A stretch of DNA of 64,000 nt from an uncultured Acetatifactor sp. (lineage in GTDB: Bacteria; Bacillota; Clostridia; Lachnospirales; Lachnospiraceae): NCBI GenBank assembly GCA_910586485.1, contig CAJUIA010000020.1, positions 1-64,000 of the forward strand. The letters are read 5' to 3'. A program made the translations under genes and the position numbers. Shown in pieces: positions 26,346-34,721 of the stretch. The notes below the pieces were generated by a model. That model did not search any database, was not told where the DNA came from, and saw only the letters and a program-made list of their open reading frames with translations. Within the stretch, counting starts at the first letter, position 1, and the number at the start of each line of letters is the position of its first letter.

Positions 26346-27725
26346 CTATTTAATAATCTCTGTGACTCTGACGCTAAAGCTTTCTTCAATTACTACAACT
26401 TCACCTCTGGCAACAAATTTACCGTTTACCAATACGTCTATAGGTTCTCCGGCAATCCGATCCAGCTCGATGATCGTGCCAGGTGCAAAATTAAGAATTT
26501 CAGATATTGACTTGGACGTCCTGCCAAGCTCCACGGTGACCTCCAAGGGTACATCCATGATCAATCCGATATTTTCCTGTCCCTGAATGGGTCTTCCGTC
26601 GCCGCCGAAGCTCTGGAACTGTGCCGGCTGAACGTTGACATTCTGCATGGGCTGAACTGCGCCCATTGGCTGAACTGCGCCCATTGGCTGCATAGGCTGC
26701 ATCATACCCATTTGCTGCGGCGCCATCCCCATCTGGGGGTACATGCCCTGAGGGTACATGCCCTGAGGATACATTCCCATCTGTGGTGCCATCTGGGGAT
26801 TCATCCCCTGGGGATTCATCCCCATGCTCATATCCATCTGAGGCGCCATTCCCATTTGCGGATTCATGCCCTGAGCAGGCATTCCCTGAGGACTGCCGCC
26901 CATTCCCATATCCGCCGGAGCTGCTGCAGGTGCTGAAGGCTCCGGTGCTGCCGCCTGCGGCGTGGGACCGGAGCTGTCGCCTTCCTGAGTCCCCATAAAT
27001 GTGGACACGATCCTGCGTGCAAATTCCACGGGATACAGCTGCATGATCGTACTGTCCACCAGTTCGTCAATCTGCATTCTGAATGCAATCTTTATAAAGG
27101 TCCCCCCCAGGAAGGGCGATATTTCTTCTCCGTTCTTTACCTGCGTCAAATCCAGCAGTGATGCCTCTGGGGGACTGATGTCAATCGTGGTCTTCAGCAT
27201 GGTAGAGAGCGATGTGGCTGCGGAACCCATCATCTGATTCATGGCTTCGGAAATTGCGCTTAAGTGCAGCTCGCCCAATTCTCCGTCCGTATTGGTGCCG
27301 TCCCCTCCCATCATCAGATCCGTAATAACCTTTACATCATGCTCCTTAAGGACCAGAATGTTCGTTCCGTCCAGCCCCATGGTATACTTGATCTGAATAA
27401 ACACACAAGGCTTCTCGTAGTCTCCAAGCAATGTACTCCAGGTAGCTGAGCTTACAACAGGCGTTGTAATATTTACCTTCCTGTTCACCAGCGAGTACAA
27501 CGTGGTTGCCGATGAACCCATACTGATATTGGCCACTTCCCCGATGGCGTCCTTTTCTATTTCTGTCAGGACCTCCTCCGGCACCTGTATGTCTGCATTT
27601 GCCTCACTGCTGGGAATTTCCGTGACCTCTTCATTGCTTCCGATGCCTTCCGGCGTCCCCTCATCAGACAGATCCATGCCGTTTAAGAGGGCTTCTATTT
27701 CGTCCTGCGACAGCATTCCATCCAT
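26346..27725 (-). CDS. fliY: Flagellar motor switch phosphatase FliY (FliN-family)
   Basis: FliY, 459 residues: an N-terminal CheY-P-binding-like peptide (LSQDEIEALLNGMD), a CheC-like phosphatase domain with two E/N sites (IGEVANISMGSSATTL, and SEAMNQMMGSAATSL), a long Met/Pro/Gln-rich linker (about residues 272-362) and a C-terminal SPOA domain (MDVPLEVTVELGRTSKSISE) that forms the C-ring. It both builds the switch and removes phosphate from CheY-P. The Met-rich linker is unusually long and repetitive. Confidence 0.95.
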   Translation of the reverse strand: MDGMLSQDEIEALLNGMDLSDEGTPEGIGSNEEVTEIPSSEANADIQVPEEVLTEIEKDAIGEVANISMGSSATTLYSLVNRKVNITTPVVSSATWSTLLGDYEKPCVFIQIKYTMGLDGTNILVLKEHDVKVITDLMMGGDGTNTDGELGELHLSAISEAMNQMMGSAATSLSTMLKTTIDISPPEASLLDLTQVKNGEEISPFLGGTFIKIAFRMQIDELVDSTIMQLYPVEFARRIVSTFMGTQEGDSSGPTPQAAAPEPSAPAAAPADMGMGGSPQGMPAQGMNPQMGMAPQMDMSMGMNPQGMNPQMAPQMGMYPQGMYPQGMYPQMGMAPQQMGMMQPMQPMGAVQPMGAVQPMQNVNVQPAQFQSFGGDGRPIQGQENIGLIMDVPLEVTVELGRTSKSISEILNFAPGTIIELDRIAGEPIDVLVNGKFVARGEVVVIEESFSVRVTEIIK

Positions 27726-27728
27726 TGT

Positions 27729-28709
27729 CTACTCCTCCTCTTTGATGACTGACGTAATCCTGACTGCGTAGGAATCTTTTTCAGTGCCAGGCAACGCGGT
27801 AAATTTCTTGATATTACCCACGTATATATTCATATCTTCATCCACCTTGGAATCAAGACGGATGCAGTCTCCCACCTGCAATCCCATAAAATCGCTGACA
27901 GACACTATCGTCTTGCCAAGCACCGCCCTGATGGGAATATCCACCTTGCGGATGAGCGTTTCGATGTATTCCTCGTAATTCTCATCATGATTCTCCTGCA
28001 TCGTGGAGAACCAATACTTGGTATTCAGCTTATCCATAACGTCTTCCAGGGTAAAGAACGGAAGACATATATTCATAAACCCTTCCACATCCCCGATCTT
28101 CATGTTCAGCGTTACAATGGCGATCATGTCATTAGGGGCAATCACCTGCGCAAACTGGGGATTGGTCTCCAATCTCTGCAGGACTGGGTTCACGTCGATT
28201 ACATTCTTCCAGGGGTCTCGCAAAAGCTGGGTAAACATAATCAGTATCTTTTGTATGATTGTCAGCTCAATCTCCGAAAAGTCCCTGCTTTTTTCCAGCG
28301 GGATCCCGCTTCCCCCTAACATACGGTCCAGCATCGCATATCCTAAATTGGTAGCCAGATCCACGATAATCTGTCCGTTCAGGGGTGCAAAATTAATAAT
28401 TCCCAAAATAACGGGGTTAGACAGCGCGTTCGTAAATTCGTTAAAAGTAACCGTTTCCGAGCTTGCCACGGAAACCTGTACGTTCTTTCTTAAATATACC
28501 GGAAGATTTGTGGAAATCAGCCGGCTGTAATGCTCAAAAATAATCTCAAGAGTCCTCAGGTGTTCCTTGGAGAACTTCGTCGGGCGCCTGAAGTCATAAT
28601 CCTTTACCTGTTTTTCTTCGTTCTCCTGCATCTGGTCAACGTCAAGCTCACCCGCAGACAGAGCCGCCAGCAGATTATCTATTTCGTTTTGGGACAGTAC
28701 CTCGCCCAC
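27729..28709 (-). CDS. fliM: Flagellar motor switch protein FliM
   Basis: FliM, 326 residues. The N-terminal CheY-P-binding peptide (LSQNEIDNLLAAL) is intact, followed by the CheC-like middle domain (LGYAMLDRMLGG) and a C-terminal SPOA domain. It is a C-ring component that sets the direction of rotation. It is adjacent to fliY (3 bp gap). Confidence 0.97.
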   Translation of the reverse strand: MGEVLSQNEIDNLLAALSAGELDVDQMQENEEKQVKDYDFRRPTKFSKEHLRTLEIIFEHYSRLISTNLPVYLRKNVQVSVASSETVTFNEFTNALSNPVILGIINFAPLNGQIIVDLATNLGYAMLDRMLGGSGIPLEKSRDFSEIELTIIQKILIMFTQLLRDPWKNVIDVNPVLQRLETNPQFAQVIAPNDMIAIVTLNMKIGDVEGFMNICLPFFTLEDVMDKLNTKYWFSTMQENHDENYEEYIETLIRKVDIPIRAVLGKTIVSVSDFMGLQVGDCIRLDSKVDEDMNIYVGNIKKFTALPGTEKDSYAVRITSVIKEEE

Positions 28710-28750
28710 GCATGTTCACCTCCTGTCGATGCCTTAAATTTCCGTCTGCG

Positions 28751-29299
28751 TCAGCTTCCGAACTTTATGTCGCTGATACCGATCTTAAAGATAAGATTGG
28801 AGTCGAACATCTTCTGTATCTCTGCAAGGACCTCTTCATTTATGCTGTCCAGATCACTCTGACATTCCTCCAGAGTATGCGTGCGGACTACTTCGGTAAC
28901 AGTATCCTTAATGGAACTTTCCAGCGTCGCCAGCTTTTCCGCTCCGCCGTAGCTCTTATAATCCTCATGCTTGGTATTCAGATAGAGTGTCAGGGTAAAC
29001 AGAAAATACTCCGTTTTTTTGCTGGTCTCTGTGGTTCCGTCCTCGTTCACTATAACGGAACGATTCAAGGGTACCATAAAACCTTCAATGCTGTAGGTTT
29101 CCGTCTCGGACAGGGGCACCTCCGCCAGCGGAATTCCTCCCGGATTATACAGCTCCAGGTTTAAGACCGTCGCAATATTGGTAACCAGCTCGCCGGTCTT
29201 CTTGTTGGTTCCGGTGACGCTGATCATCATCACCGCAGTCAGGGCAATATTTACGAGCAGAAGTACCAGGATAAGTATACTAAGCAAATTCTTCTTCAT
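28751..29299 (-). CDS. fliL: Flagellar basal body-associated protein FliL
   Basis: A FliL-like protein of 182 residues with one N-terminal membrane helix (LLSILILVLLLVNIALTAVMM) and an extracytoplasmic domain with a C-terminal EIQKMFDSNLIFKIGISDI segment. FliL rings surround stators. The assignment rests on architecture and position between motB and fliM. Confidence 0.88.
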   Translation of the reverse strand: MKKNLLSILILVLLLVNIALTAVMMISVTGTNKKTGELVTNIATVLNLELYNPGGIPLAEVPLSETETYSIEGFMVPLNRSVIVNEDGTTETSKKTEYFLFTLTLYLNTKHEDYKSYGGAEKLATLESSIKDTVTEVVRTHTLEECQSDLDSINEEVLAEIQKMFDSNLIFKIGISDIKFGS

Positions 29300-29360
29300 A
29301 ATATTTACGTCCTTTTGTCTGTTTTCATTCTTTTTTTAATTTGATGCCTGTGATTACAAT

Positions 29361-30194
29361 TTAATTCTGCGAAGGGCTGTAGATTCTGATTTCAACCCTG
29401 CGGTTTAAGCTTCTGCCCTCAGGCGTGGAATTATCCGCTACCGGCTCTCTCTCCCCCATGCCTGAATGCTTTATATTGGCAGGATCCAGCAGGGAATGCT
29501 CCTGCAGATAATAAAACACGGAAAGAGCCCTGGCGTTGCTCAATTCTTCATTGTCAGCATATCTGGCCCCCGACTGGGGAACATTGTCCGTGTGCCCCAC
29601 AATTTCTATGGTGCCCGTGCTGTACCGCTCCAAAATCACACTGACCTTCTCCAGCACCTGAGCCGCTTCCTCCTTCAGCTGTGCGCTTCCGGAATCAAAA
29701 AGCAATGCGCCGTTCATGGAAAGTCGTACATACTGAGCCGTAAAGCTGACATCCACTTCATCTCCTATACGGTTTTCCTGAAGAATCTCGTCAATTTCCT
29801 CCGAAAATTCCTCGTTCTGCTGAAGCTGCTGCTCTTCCAGGTATTGCTCCAGGGATTCCTGTGCTTCAGGGGACAGCTCAAACTCCTGAAAATCATCCCC
29901 GTCGGTCTCGCTGTCAGCCGTCTTACCCGTACTGTTAATGTACTCATCCAGCTCATTCAGCTGGCTGACTCCGTTACTGATCAGGATTCCGTCTCCGATT
30001 GCCGTAGCGCCTCCGTTAAAAATACTGAAGGTATTGTTCATGGCCGCCACAAACTCGGCCAGCTTTGCCTCCTCCGGGGTGGACATGGCAAACAGCATGA
30101 CAAAAAAGCAAAGCAGCAGATTCATCAGGTCGCTGAAGGTTGACATCCACGCCGGTGAACCTGGCGGCGGAGCATCCTCTTTGCGCTTTGCCAT
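29361..30194 (-). CDS. motB: Flagellar stator protein MotB
   Basis: MotB, 277 residues. The membrane helix begins SPAWMSTFSDLMNLLLCFFV, whose Asp is the proton/ion-binding residue. A linker is followed by a C-terminal OmpA-like peptidoglycan-binding domain (IVGHTDNVPQSG, NRRVEIRI). It couples ion flow to rotation with MotA. Its start overlaps the motA stop by 1 bp. Confidence 0.96.
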   Translation of the reverse strand: MAKRKEDAPPPGSPAWMSTFSDLMNLLLCFFVMLFAMSTPEEAKLAEFVAAMNNTFSIFNGGATAIGDGILISNGVSQLNELDEYINSTGKTADSETDGDDFQEFELSPEAQESLEQYLEEQQLQQNEEFSEEIDEILQENRIGDEVDVSFTAQYVRLSMNGALLFDSGSAQLKEEAAQVLEKVSVILERYSTGTIEIVGHTDNVPQSGARYADNEELSNARALSVFYYLQEHSLLDPANIKHSGMGEREPVADNSTPEGRSLNRRVEIRIYSPSQN

Positions 30195-30997
30195 TACTCT
30201 TCACCTCCCGCATTATTGTCCTCGGAACTGGTCCTGTCTGCAGGAGCCAGGAAGGATTTCAGTTTTTCTTCTATGACTCTGGGGTTTTCTCCTGCCTGAA
30301 TGGACAAAAGGCCCTCGATCATAACCTCTTTTAACATCATCTCGCTGGCGTTGTCTGCCGTCAGCTTATTGGAAATGGGGATACAGAGCCAGTTTGCCAG
30401 CAGGGAGCCGTACAGGGTGGTAATCAAAGCCACCGCCATGGAAGGCCCCAGCGCATCCATATCCGACATATTATAAAGCATGTTTACCAAACCTACCAGC
30501 GTACCGATCATACCCCAGGCAGGACCCATGGCTCCCAGCTTATCCCAGAAGCCGATACGAACCTTGTGTCTTCCCTCAATACTCACCAGCTCCGTCTCCA
30601 TAATAGCCCGGACCAGATCCGGATCCGTACCGTCAACGATCAGCAGAATCCCTTTCTTCAAAAAAGGCTCATCCATGTCTCCCGCCGCTTCCTCCAGTGA
30701 AAGCAAGCCTTCCTTTCTGGCCACGTTGGACAAGTCAATAATCTTTTGAATCATCTCACTGGTATTGATTGTCTGTGCTTTAAAAATCAGCAAAAAGCTC
30801 TTTAAACCGCCGATAAAGTCCGCCAGACTATGAGACAGCAGTGTTGCCGAAAAGGCGCCGCCGAAGGTAATAATTGCCGAAGAGAGATCCAGATATTCCT
30901 TCGCCACTACCGCAAAATTATAATCCACCGCGTCCAGAATACCGAAAATAAGCATTCCCAAACCAAGAATCAGTCCCAACAAAGATGCAATGTCCAT
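30194..30997 (-). CDS. motA: Flagellar stator protein MotA
   Basis: MotA, 267 residues with four membrane helices and the family loop (MGPAWGMIGTLVGLVNML, ALITTLYGSLLANWL). It forms the pentamer around the MotB dimer. The start is ATG 30997, preceded by AGGTGG; a GTG at 31006 overlaps that ribosome site. Confidence 0.96.
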   Translation of the reverse strand: MDIASLLGLILGLGMLIFGILDAVDYNFAVVAKEYLDLSSAIITFGGAFSATLLSHSLADFIGGLKSFLLIFKAQTINTSEMIQKIIDLSNVARKEGLLSLEEAAGDMDEPFLKKGILLIVDGTDPDLVRAIMETELVSIEGRHKVRIGFWDKLGAMGPAWGMIGTLVGLVNMLYNMSDMDALGPSMAVALITTLYGSLLANWLCIPISNKLTADNASEMMLKEVMIEGLLSIQAGENPRVIEEKLKSFLAPADRTSSEDNNAGGEE

Positions 30998-31029
30998 ACC
31001 GACCACCTACCATTATGTATTTCTGCTGG

Positions 31030-31215
31030 CTATTCCGCAAAAATATCCTTTCTGTACAATTTTACAAGATTTTTTATCTCTTGTCTACTTTCTTTTACAA
31101 TTATTTTTTTCCCTGTTGTCAAACTAAGCACCGTATCCGGCGTTTCTTCCACTGTTTCAAGCAAATGCGGGTTTACTAGTATTTTCGTACCATTCAGCTT
31201 CGTCACCTCGATCAT
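31030..31215 (-). CDS. flbD: FlbD-family small flagellar protein
   Basis: A 61-residue FlbD-family protein (MIEVTKLNGTKILVNPHLLE, then VLSLTTGKKIIVKES). It is a small soluble component of Firmicutes flagellar operons of unclear role; it is unrelated to the Caulobacter regulator of the same name. ATG 31215 is chosen because AAGGAGAG lies upstream; ATGs further upstream lack a site. Confidence 0.88.
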   Translation of the reverse strand: MIEVTKLNGTKILVNPHLLETVEETPDTVLSLTTGKKIIVKESRQEIKNLVKLYRKDIFAE

Positions 31216-31290
31216 GCGCCGTCTCTCCTTCATCATCCCTGTGCCAAAGGCAAATACCCCTTAAAATGTGGGAATAACTATCATTAGCAT

Positions 31291-31314
31291 AGGGACGGAA
31301 AACAATCCGTCCCT
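31291..31314. repeat. 9-bp perfect inverted repeat next to a possible internal promoter
   Basis: AGGGACGGA (31291-31299) and TCCGTCCCT (31306-31314) form a perfect stem with a 6-base loop. There is no T-run on the minus strand, so it does not look like a terminator for flgE. Confidence 0.6.
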
Positions 31315-31323
31315 ATTATAACA
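31315..31323 (-). promoter_or_regulatory. Possible internal promoter (extended -10) before flbD-motAB
   Basis: The minus strand reads TGTTATAAT, an extended -10, in the 114-bp flgE-flbD gap, directly abutting the inverted repeat. No good -35 is seen. It could add transcription of the motor/export half of the operon. Confidence 0.3.
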
Positions 31324-31350
31324 TATCTTTTTTAATTTGAGTAGAAAAAT

Positions 31351-33243
31351 TTAACGTTTCAGGTTAGTTAATTCTTCCAAGAGCGTATCGGACACGGTTA
31401 TGATACGGCTGTTGGCCTGGAAACCACGCTGTGTGGTAATCATTTCCGTAAACTCCGAGGACAGATCCACATTACTCATCTCCAGCTGGCCGGTGGACAT
31501 ATATCCGCCGCCGGCGGTAATATCCTCGCCAATCCCGTCAAACTCGCCGGAGTTTAAGGTAGCGGAATACAAGTTGTCGCCCTTTTTCTCCAAACCGGAA
31601 GCATTGGCAAATGCCGCCGTGGCAATCTGGCCCAAAAGTCTGGTCATGCCGTTATCATAGCTGGCATAAATCAGGCCCGCCTGGTCAATGGATACACCGA
31701 TCATATCGCCCAGACGGCGGCCAGCGCCCATGCCCTTGGTCTGATCGTCATTGCTGCCGCTGGTAGCGCTGGCAGTAGAGGTTCCCTTATTATCAAACAT
31801 GCTGAGTTCGGAAAGGTCAATCACAATATTGGAGAAATTGCCCCTGGGGTTATTCTCGTCGGTGATCTGCACCGGATTTCCGTCGTCGCCGGTAAGCGTA
31901 CCCACCAAACCTGCAGAATTCAGATTCAGCCTTACGTTAAAGTCCGTGGTAGAACCGTCCACGGAAGCCAGCAGACCGGTCTTATGATCAAAGGTCACAG
32001 TGTGGCCGTAAAAGACCCTGGAATCCGAGGTAAAGGCCGATCCGTCTCCCTTTTCGCCCAGCTTTGTAAAGGTCTGTGCCGGTGCGGTGCCGGCAGCCCC
32101 CACCACAGGGTTGCCCACGGTGCCGCCTATCTCTGCCAGCAGCAGCTGCTTGACTGTGAAGGTAGCGCTTGTAGGCGGAGTTGCCGTAGCATCCGTAAAG
32201 GTCACGCACAGATTTAAGAAATCGTCTGCCGCTCCCTCGTGTCCATAAGCCGCCGCCAGCGCTTCTAACTCCTGCTGAGCCCTTTCAGCCTCCGTCACCT
32301 CCGGGGTAACGCCTGCAGCCGAAACAATATTTGTTCCCGATTTAATGGTTCCATCATTATTAAAGATATTGGCAAGGGTCGCAACCGCTCCGTCTGCATT
32401 ATTGAGTACGCCGCCCGTTCCCCAGGTATAGCCCTTCTTTAAGCTGACCTTGGTATTTACCTTCTGGATGGCCTGGGTGCCGCTGGAATCCCCGAACAGG
32501 GTCTGCATTTCCGCTTCCGACAGCTCCAGCTCCGCGCCGGTGGAATCAATGATCTTATCCAGCTCCATGCTGTACTCTTCCTTGACGGAGGACTGTCTGA
32601 ACTTAAACTTGGCGGTATAGCTGTAGCCCAAAGAGTCATAGATCTTTAAGTTTACTACTTTTCCGTTCTCACTGGTCACGTCCGTGTCGTTTTTGTCAAT
32701 GATACCGGACAAGTACGCCTGAGAGGTAGCCTCAGGGGGATAGGTCAGGTTTGCTGCGCTCATGATCCGCAGGGCAGAAACGGTATCCTTCCTGATATTG
32801 CCGGTATCCGGATCCACCTGCCAGCCCATAACATTATAGCCTAAGCTGGTCATGGCAAGGTTACCTGCTGCATCCACATAAAAGGAGCCGTCTCTGGTAA
32901 AGAAGTTCTCCTGACCGTTGTTGACCACGAAGAAATTGTTGCCGTTGATCATTACGTCAAAAGGATTACCCGTAGACTGGGTAGAACCCTGGCCCGTAAT
33001 ATTGATATTGATAGCACCGCTCTTTACGCCCAGACCAATCTGCCTGGCGTTGATGCCGCCTGCGCCTGTGGTGGCATTGGGGCCGCTGGCCCGCTGGGTG
33101 GTCTGGCTCATCAGGTCGCTGAACACGATCGAGCTGGCCTTGTATGCCGTTGTGTTTACGTTTGCAATGTTGTTACCGATAACGTCCATCTTGGTCTGGT
33201 GGGTCTTCAATCCTGCCACGCCAGAGTAAAGTGATCTCATCAT
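31351..33243 (-). CDS. flgE: Flagellar hook protein FlgE
   Basis: FlgE, 630 residues, the hook subunit. It has the FlgBB rod N-terminus (MRSLYSGVAGLKTHQTKMDV, IGNNIANVNTTAYK) and the matching C-terminus (VDLSSEFTEMITTQRGFQAN). The middle third is longer than in E. coli FlgE and Ala/Thr/Gly-rich, as expected for surface-exposed hook domains. GGAGG sits 10 nt before the start. Confidence 0.95.
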   Translation of the reverse strand: MMRSLYSGVAGLKTHQTKMDVIGNNIANVNTTAYKASSIVFSDLMSQTTQRASGPNATTGAGGINARQIGLGVKSGAININITGQGSTQSTGNPFDVMINGNNFFVVNNGQENFFTRDGSFYVDAAGNLAMTSLGYNVMGWQVDPDTGNIRKDTVSALRIMSAANLTYPPEATSQAYLSGIIDKNDTDVTSENGKVVNLKIYDSLGYSYTAKFKFRQSSVKEEYSMELDKIIDSTGAELELSEAEMQTLFGDSSGTQAIQKVNTKVSLKKGYTWGTGGVLNNADGAVATLANIFNNDGTIKSGTNIVSAAGVTPEVTEAERAQQELEALAAAYGHEGAADDFLNLCVTFTDATATPPTSATFTVKQLLLAEIGGTVGNPVVGAAGTAPAQTFTKLGEKGDGSAFTSDSRVFYGHTVTFDHKTGLLASVDGSTTDFNVRLNLNSAGLVGTLTGDDGNPVQITDENNPRGNFSNIVIDLSELSMFDNKGTSTASATSGSNDDQTKGMGAGRRLGDMIGVSIDQAGLIYASYDNGMTRLLGQIATAAFANASGLEKKGDNLYSATLNSGEFDGIGEDITAGGGYMSTGQLEMSNVDLSSEFTEMITTQRGFQANSRIITVSDTLLEELTNLKR

Positions 33244-33323
33244 AGTGCTTATTCCTCCTGTTGAAAGCGGAGCGCTCCCCGCACGTCTCTCGGAAAGCTA
33301 TAGCCTCCTTGCAAAAGGTCCGG

Positions 33324-33728
33324 CTATGCGATAACTGCCCCGTTAATATTTGTGAAAATGTTTTCGTCTGTTGCGGTACTATCCATGGCCGTGACTACCG
33401 TCCGATTGGGCACATTAACGATAAACGCCAGCTGATCCACAATCACCAGCGAATCCCTGATGCCCTTTTCTCCTGCCTTCTCGGCCCCTGCCTGCAGTCT
33501 TTCCAGCTGCACGGTATCCAGCTCGATCTTACGGTCGCTTAAGCGGTTTAAAGCATGCTTGGAAAACTTTAAATCACCCGGCTCCCCTGTCTCCCGGCTT
33601 CTCTGCTGCAGGACCTCCCGAAAGGACAGACCGGATGTATTCTCCCGGCTCTCCGTTCCGGCTGCCTTGCTCCTGTACTGGTCTGCCAGCTGCTCTATGG
33701 ACAAATACCCGTTATTTTGAATCTTCAT
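33324..33728 (-). CDS. TIGR02530-type flagellar operon protein
   Basis: A 134-residue protein of the small conserved family (TIGR02530) found between flgD and flgE in Firmicutes. Recognisable text is LKFSKHALNRLSDRKIEL and VDQLAFIVNVPNRTVVTAMD. The family has no settled biochemical role; position suggests a hook-assembly accessory. Confidence 0.85.
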   Translation of the reverse strand: MKIQNNGYLSIEQLADQYRSKAAGTESRENTSGLSFREVLQQRSRETGEPGDLKFSKHALNRLSDRKIELDTVQLERLQAGAEKAGEKGIRDSLVIVDQLAFIVNVPNRTVVTAMDSTATDENIFTNINGAVIA

Positions 33729-33780
33729 CCTGTAAGCTCCTTCTTACACTTCAAATCACACCGCCTCCGGCGGTACCCAA

Positions 33781-34665
33781 TCAGTCCCCGGAATCTCCGC
33801 CTTCCGTGGAGCCGCCTTCCTCATTCTTTTCAAGAGTCTTGATTTTCTCCACATAGGCCTGCAGCTTTTCCACGATCTCCGCGGCCACTTCCTTTTTGCC
33901 GTCCTCACTTAAGCCCTCGTAAATTTTGGACAGCTCTTCGATTTCTTCCACATGCTCTTCGGTCACATTTTCCAGTTCGGGAAGGCTTGCCACCCGCTTC
34001 ATAATATCCGCCGCTGCAGATTTCTCCGCCGCCTGTCTGACCTCCTTGAGCCGCTCCGTGTATTTCTTTAAGGTCTTTACGGTATCCTGAGCAATGAAGC
34101 TCTTTTCGTAATCGTTCATTTCGTTGTAGATCTTCTCCAGCGCGTCGATTTCCTTGGCATCGGTCAAATCCACGGCCTTTACCGCAGGAAGCTTATTCAT
34201 CCGCGTACTGAAGTCATAAGCCTTATCGTAAGCATTCTTGTATTCCAGATCCACTACGGTGTCCAGATCATCCAGCGAATACAGGGATTCTTCGATGGAA
34301 AGATACGCTTTATTGTTCTCATACACTACATAATCAACCTTACCGTAAACCAGATCTTCCACCCCTGCCTTATTTCTGGTCTTAATATAAACATGCTCGC
34401 CCACCAGAGAGCTTGCTCTGGACAAATCCGTACTGGCCGCCATGTTCTGAATCTGCTCTACCTGAGAAAACTGTGCATACTGAGAAATATACTCCGTGTT
34501 GGAGGTAGGCTCCAAAGGATCCTGATACTGCATCTGCGCTACCAAAAGCTGCAGGAACGCATCCTTATCCATGCCGTCCGTACTCTTTTTGGACTGATTT
34601 TTTAAGGAATTCTGGGAAGTGGTTTCAACGATCTTACCGTCCTCCACCGGTGCAAATAATGCCAT
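33781..34665 (-). CDS. flgD: Hook-capping protein FlgD with an added helical C-terminal region
   Basis: A 294-residue protein. Residues ~30-80 are the FlgD N-terminal domain (DAFLQLLVAQMQYQDPLEPT and ISQYAQFSQVEQIQNM), followed by a short FlgD-type SH3-like segment. Beyond ~residue 150 the usual FlgD Tudor/FnIII cap is replaced or followed by two similar three-helix repeats (LPAVKAVDLTDAKEIDALEK, and LPELENVTEEHVEEIEELSK). Such repeats are otherwise seen in Firmicutes surface proteins. FlgD caps the growing hook; how the extra repeats contribute is unknown. Confidence 0.88.
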   Translation of the reverse strand: MALFAPVEDGKIVETTSQNSLKNQSKKSTDGMDKDAFLQLLVAQMQYQDPLEPTSNTEYISQYAQFSQVEQIQNMAASTDLSRASSLVGEHVYIKTRNKAGVEDLVYGKVDYVVYENNKAYLSIEESLYSLDDLDTVVDLEYKNAYDKAYDFSTRMNKLPAVKAVDLTDAKEIDALEKIYNEMNDYEKSFIAQDTVKTLKKYTERLKEVRQAAEKSAAADIMKRVASLPELENVTEEHVEEIEELSKIYEGLSEDGKKEVAAEIVEKLQAYVEKIKTLEKNEEGGSTEGGDSGD

Positions 34666-34721
34666 TTATGTTCTCCTCTCTTTACCTTAACTAACTTATC
34701 TGGAACTTACATGGCCTCAAC

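Noticed and set aside
26640..26910. Direct repeats in fliY considered as a CRISPR-like array
   Set aside because: Units are contiguous, without spacers, and in-frame with a Met/Pro/Gln linker.
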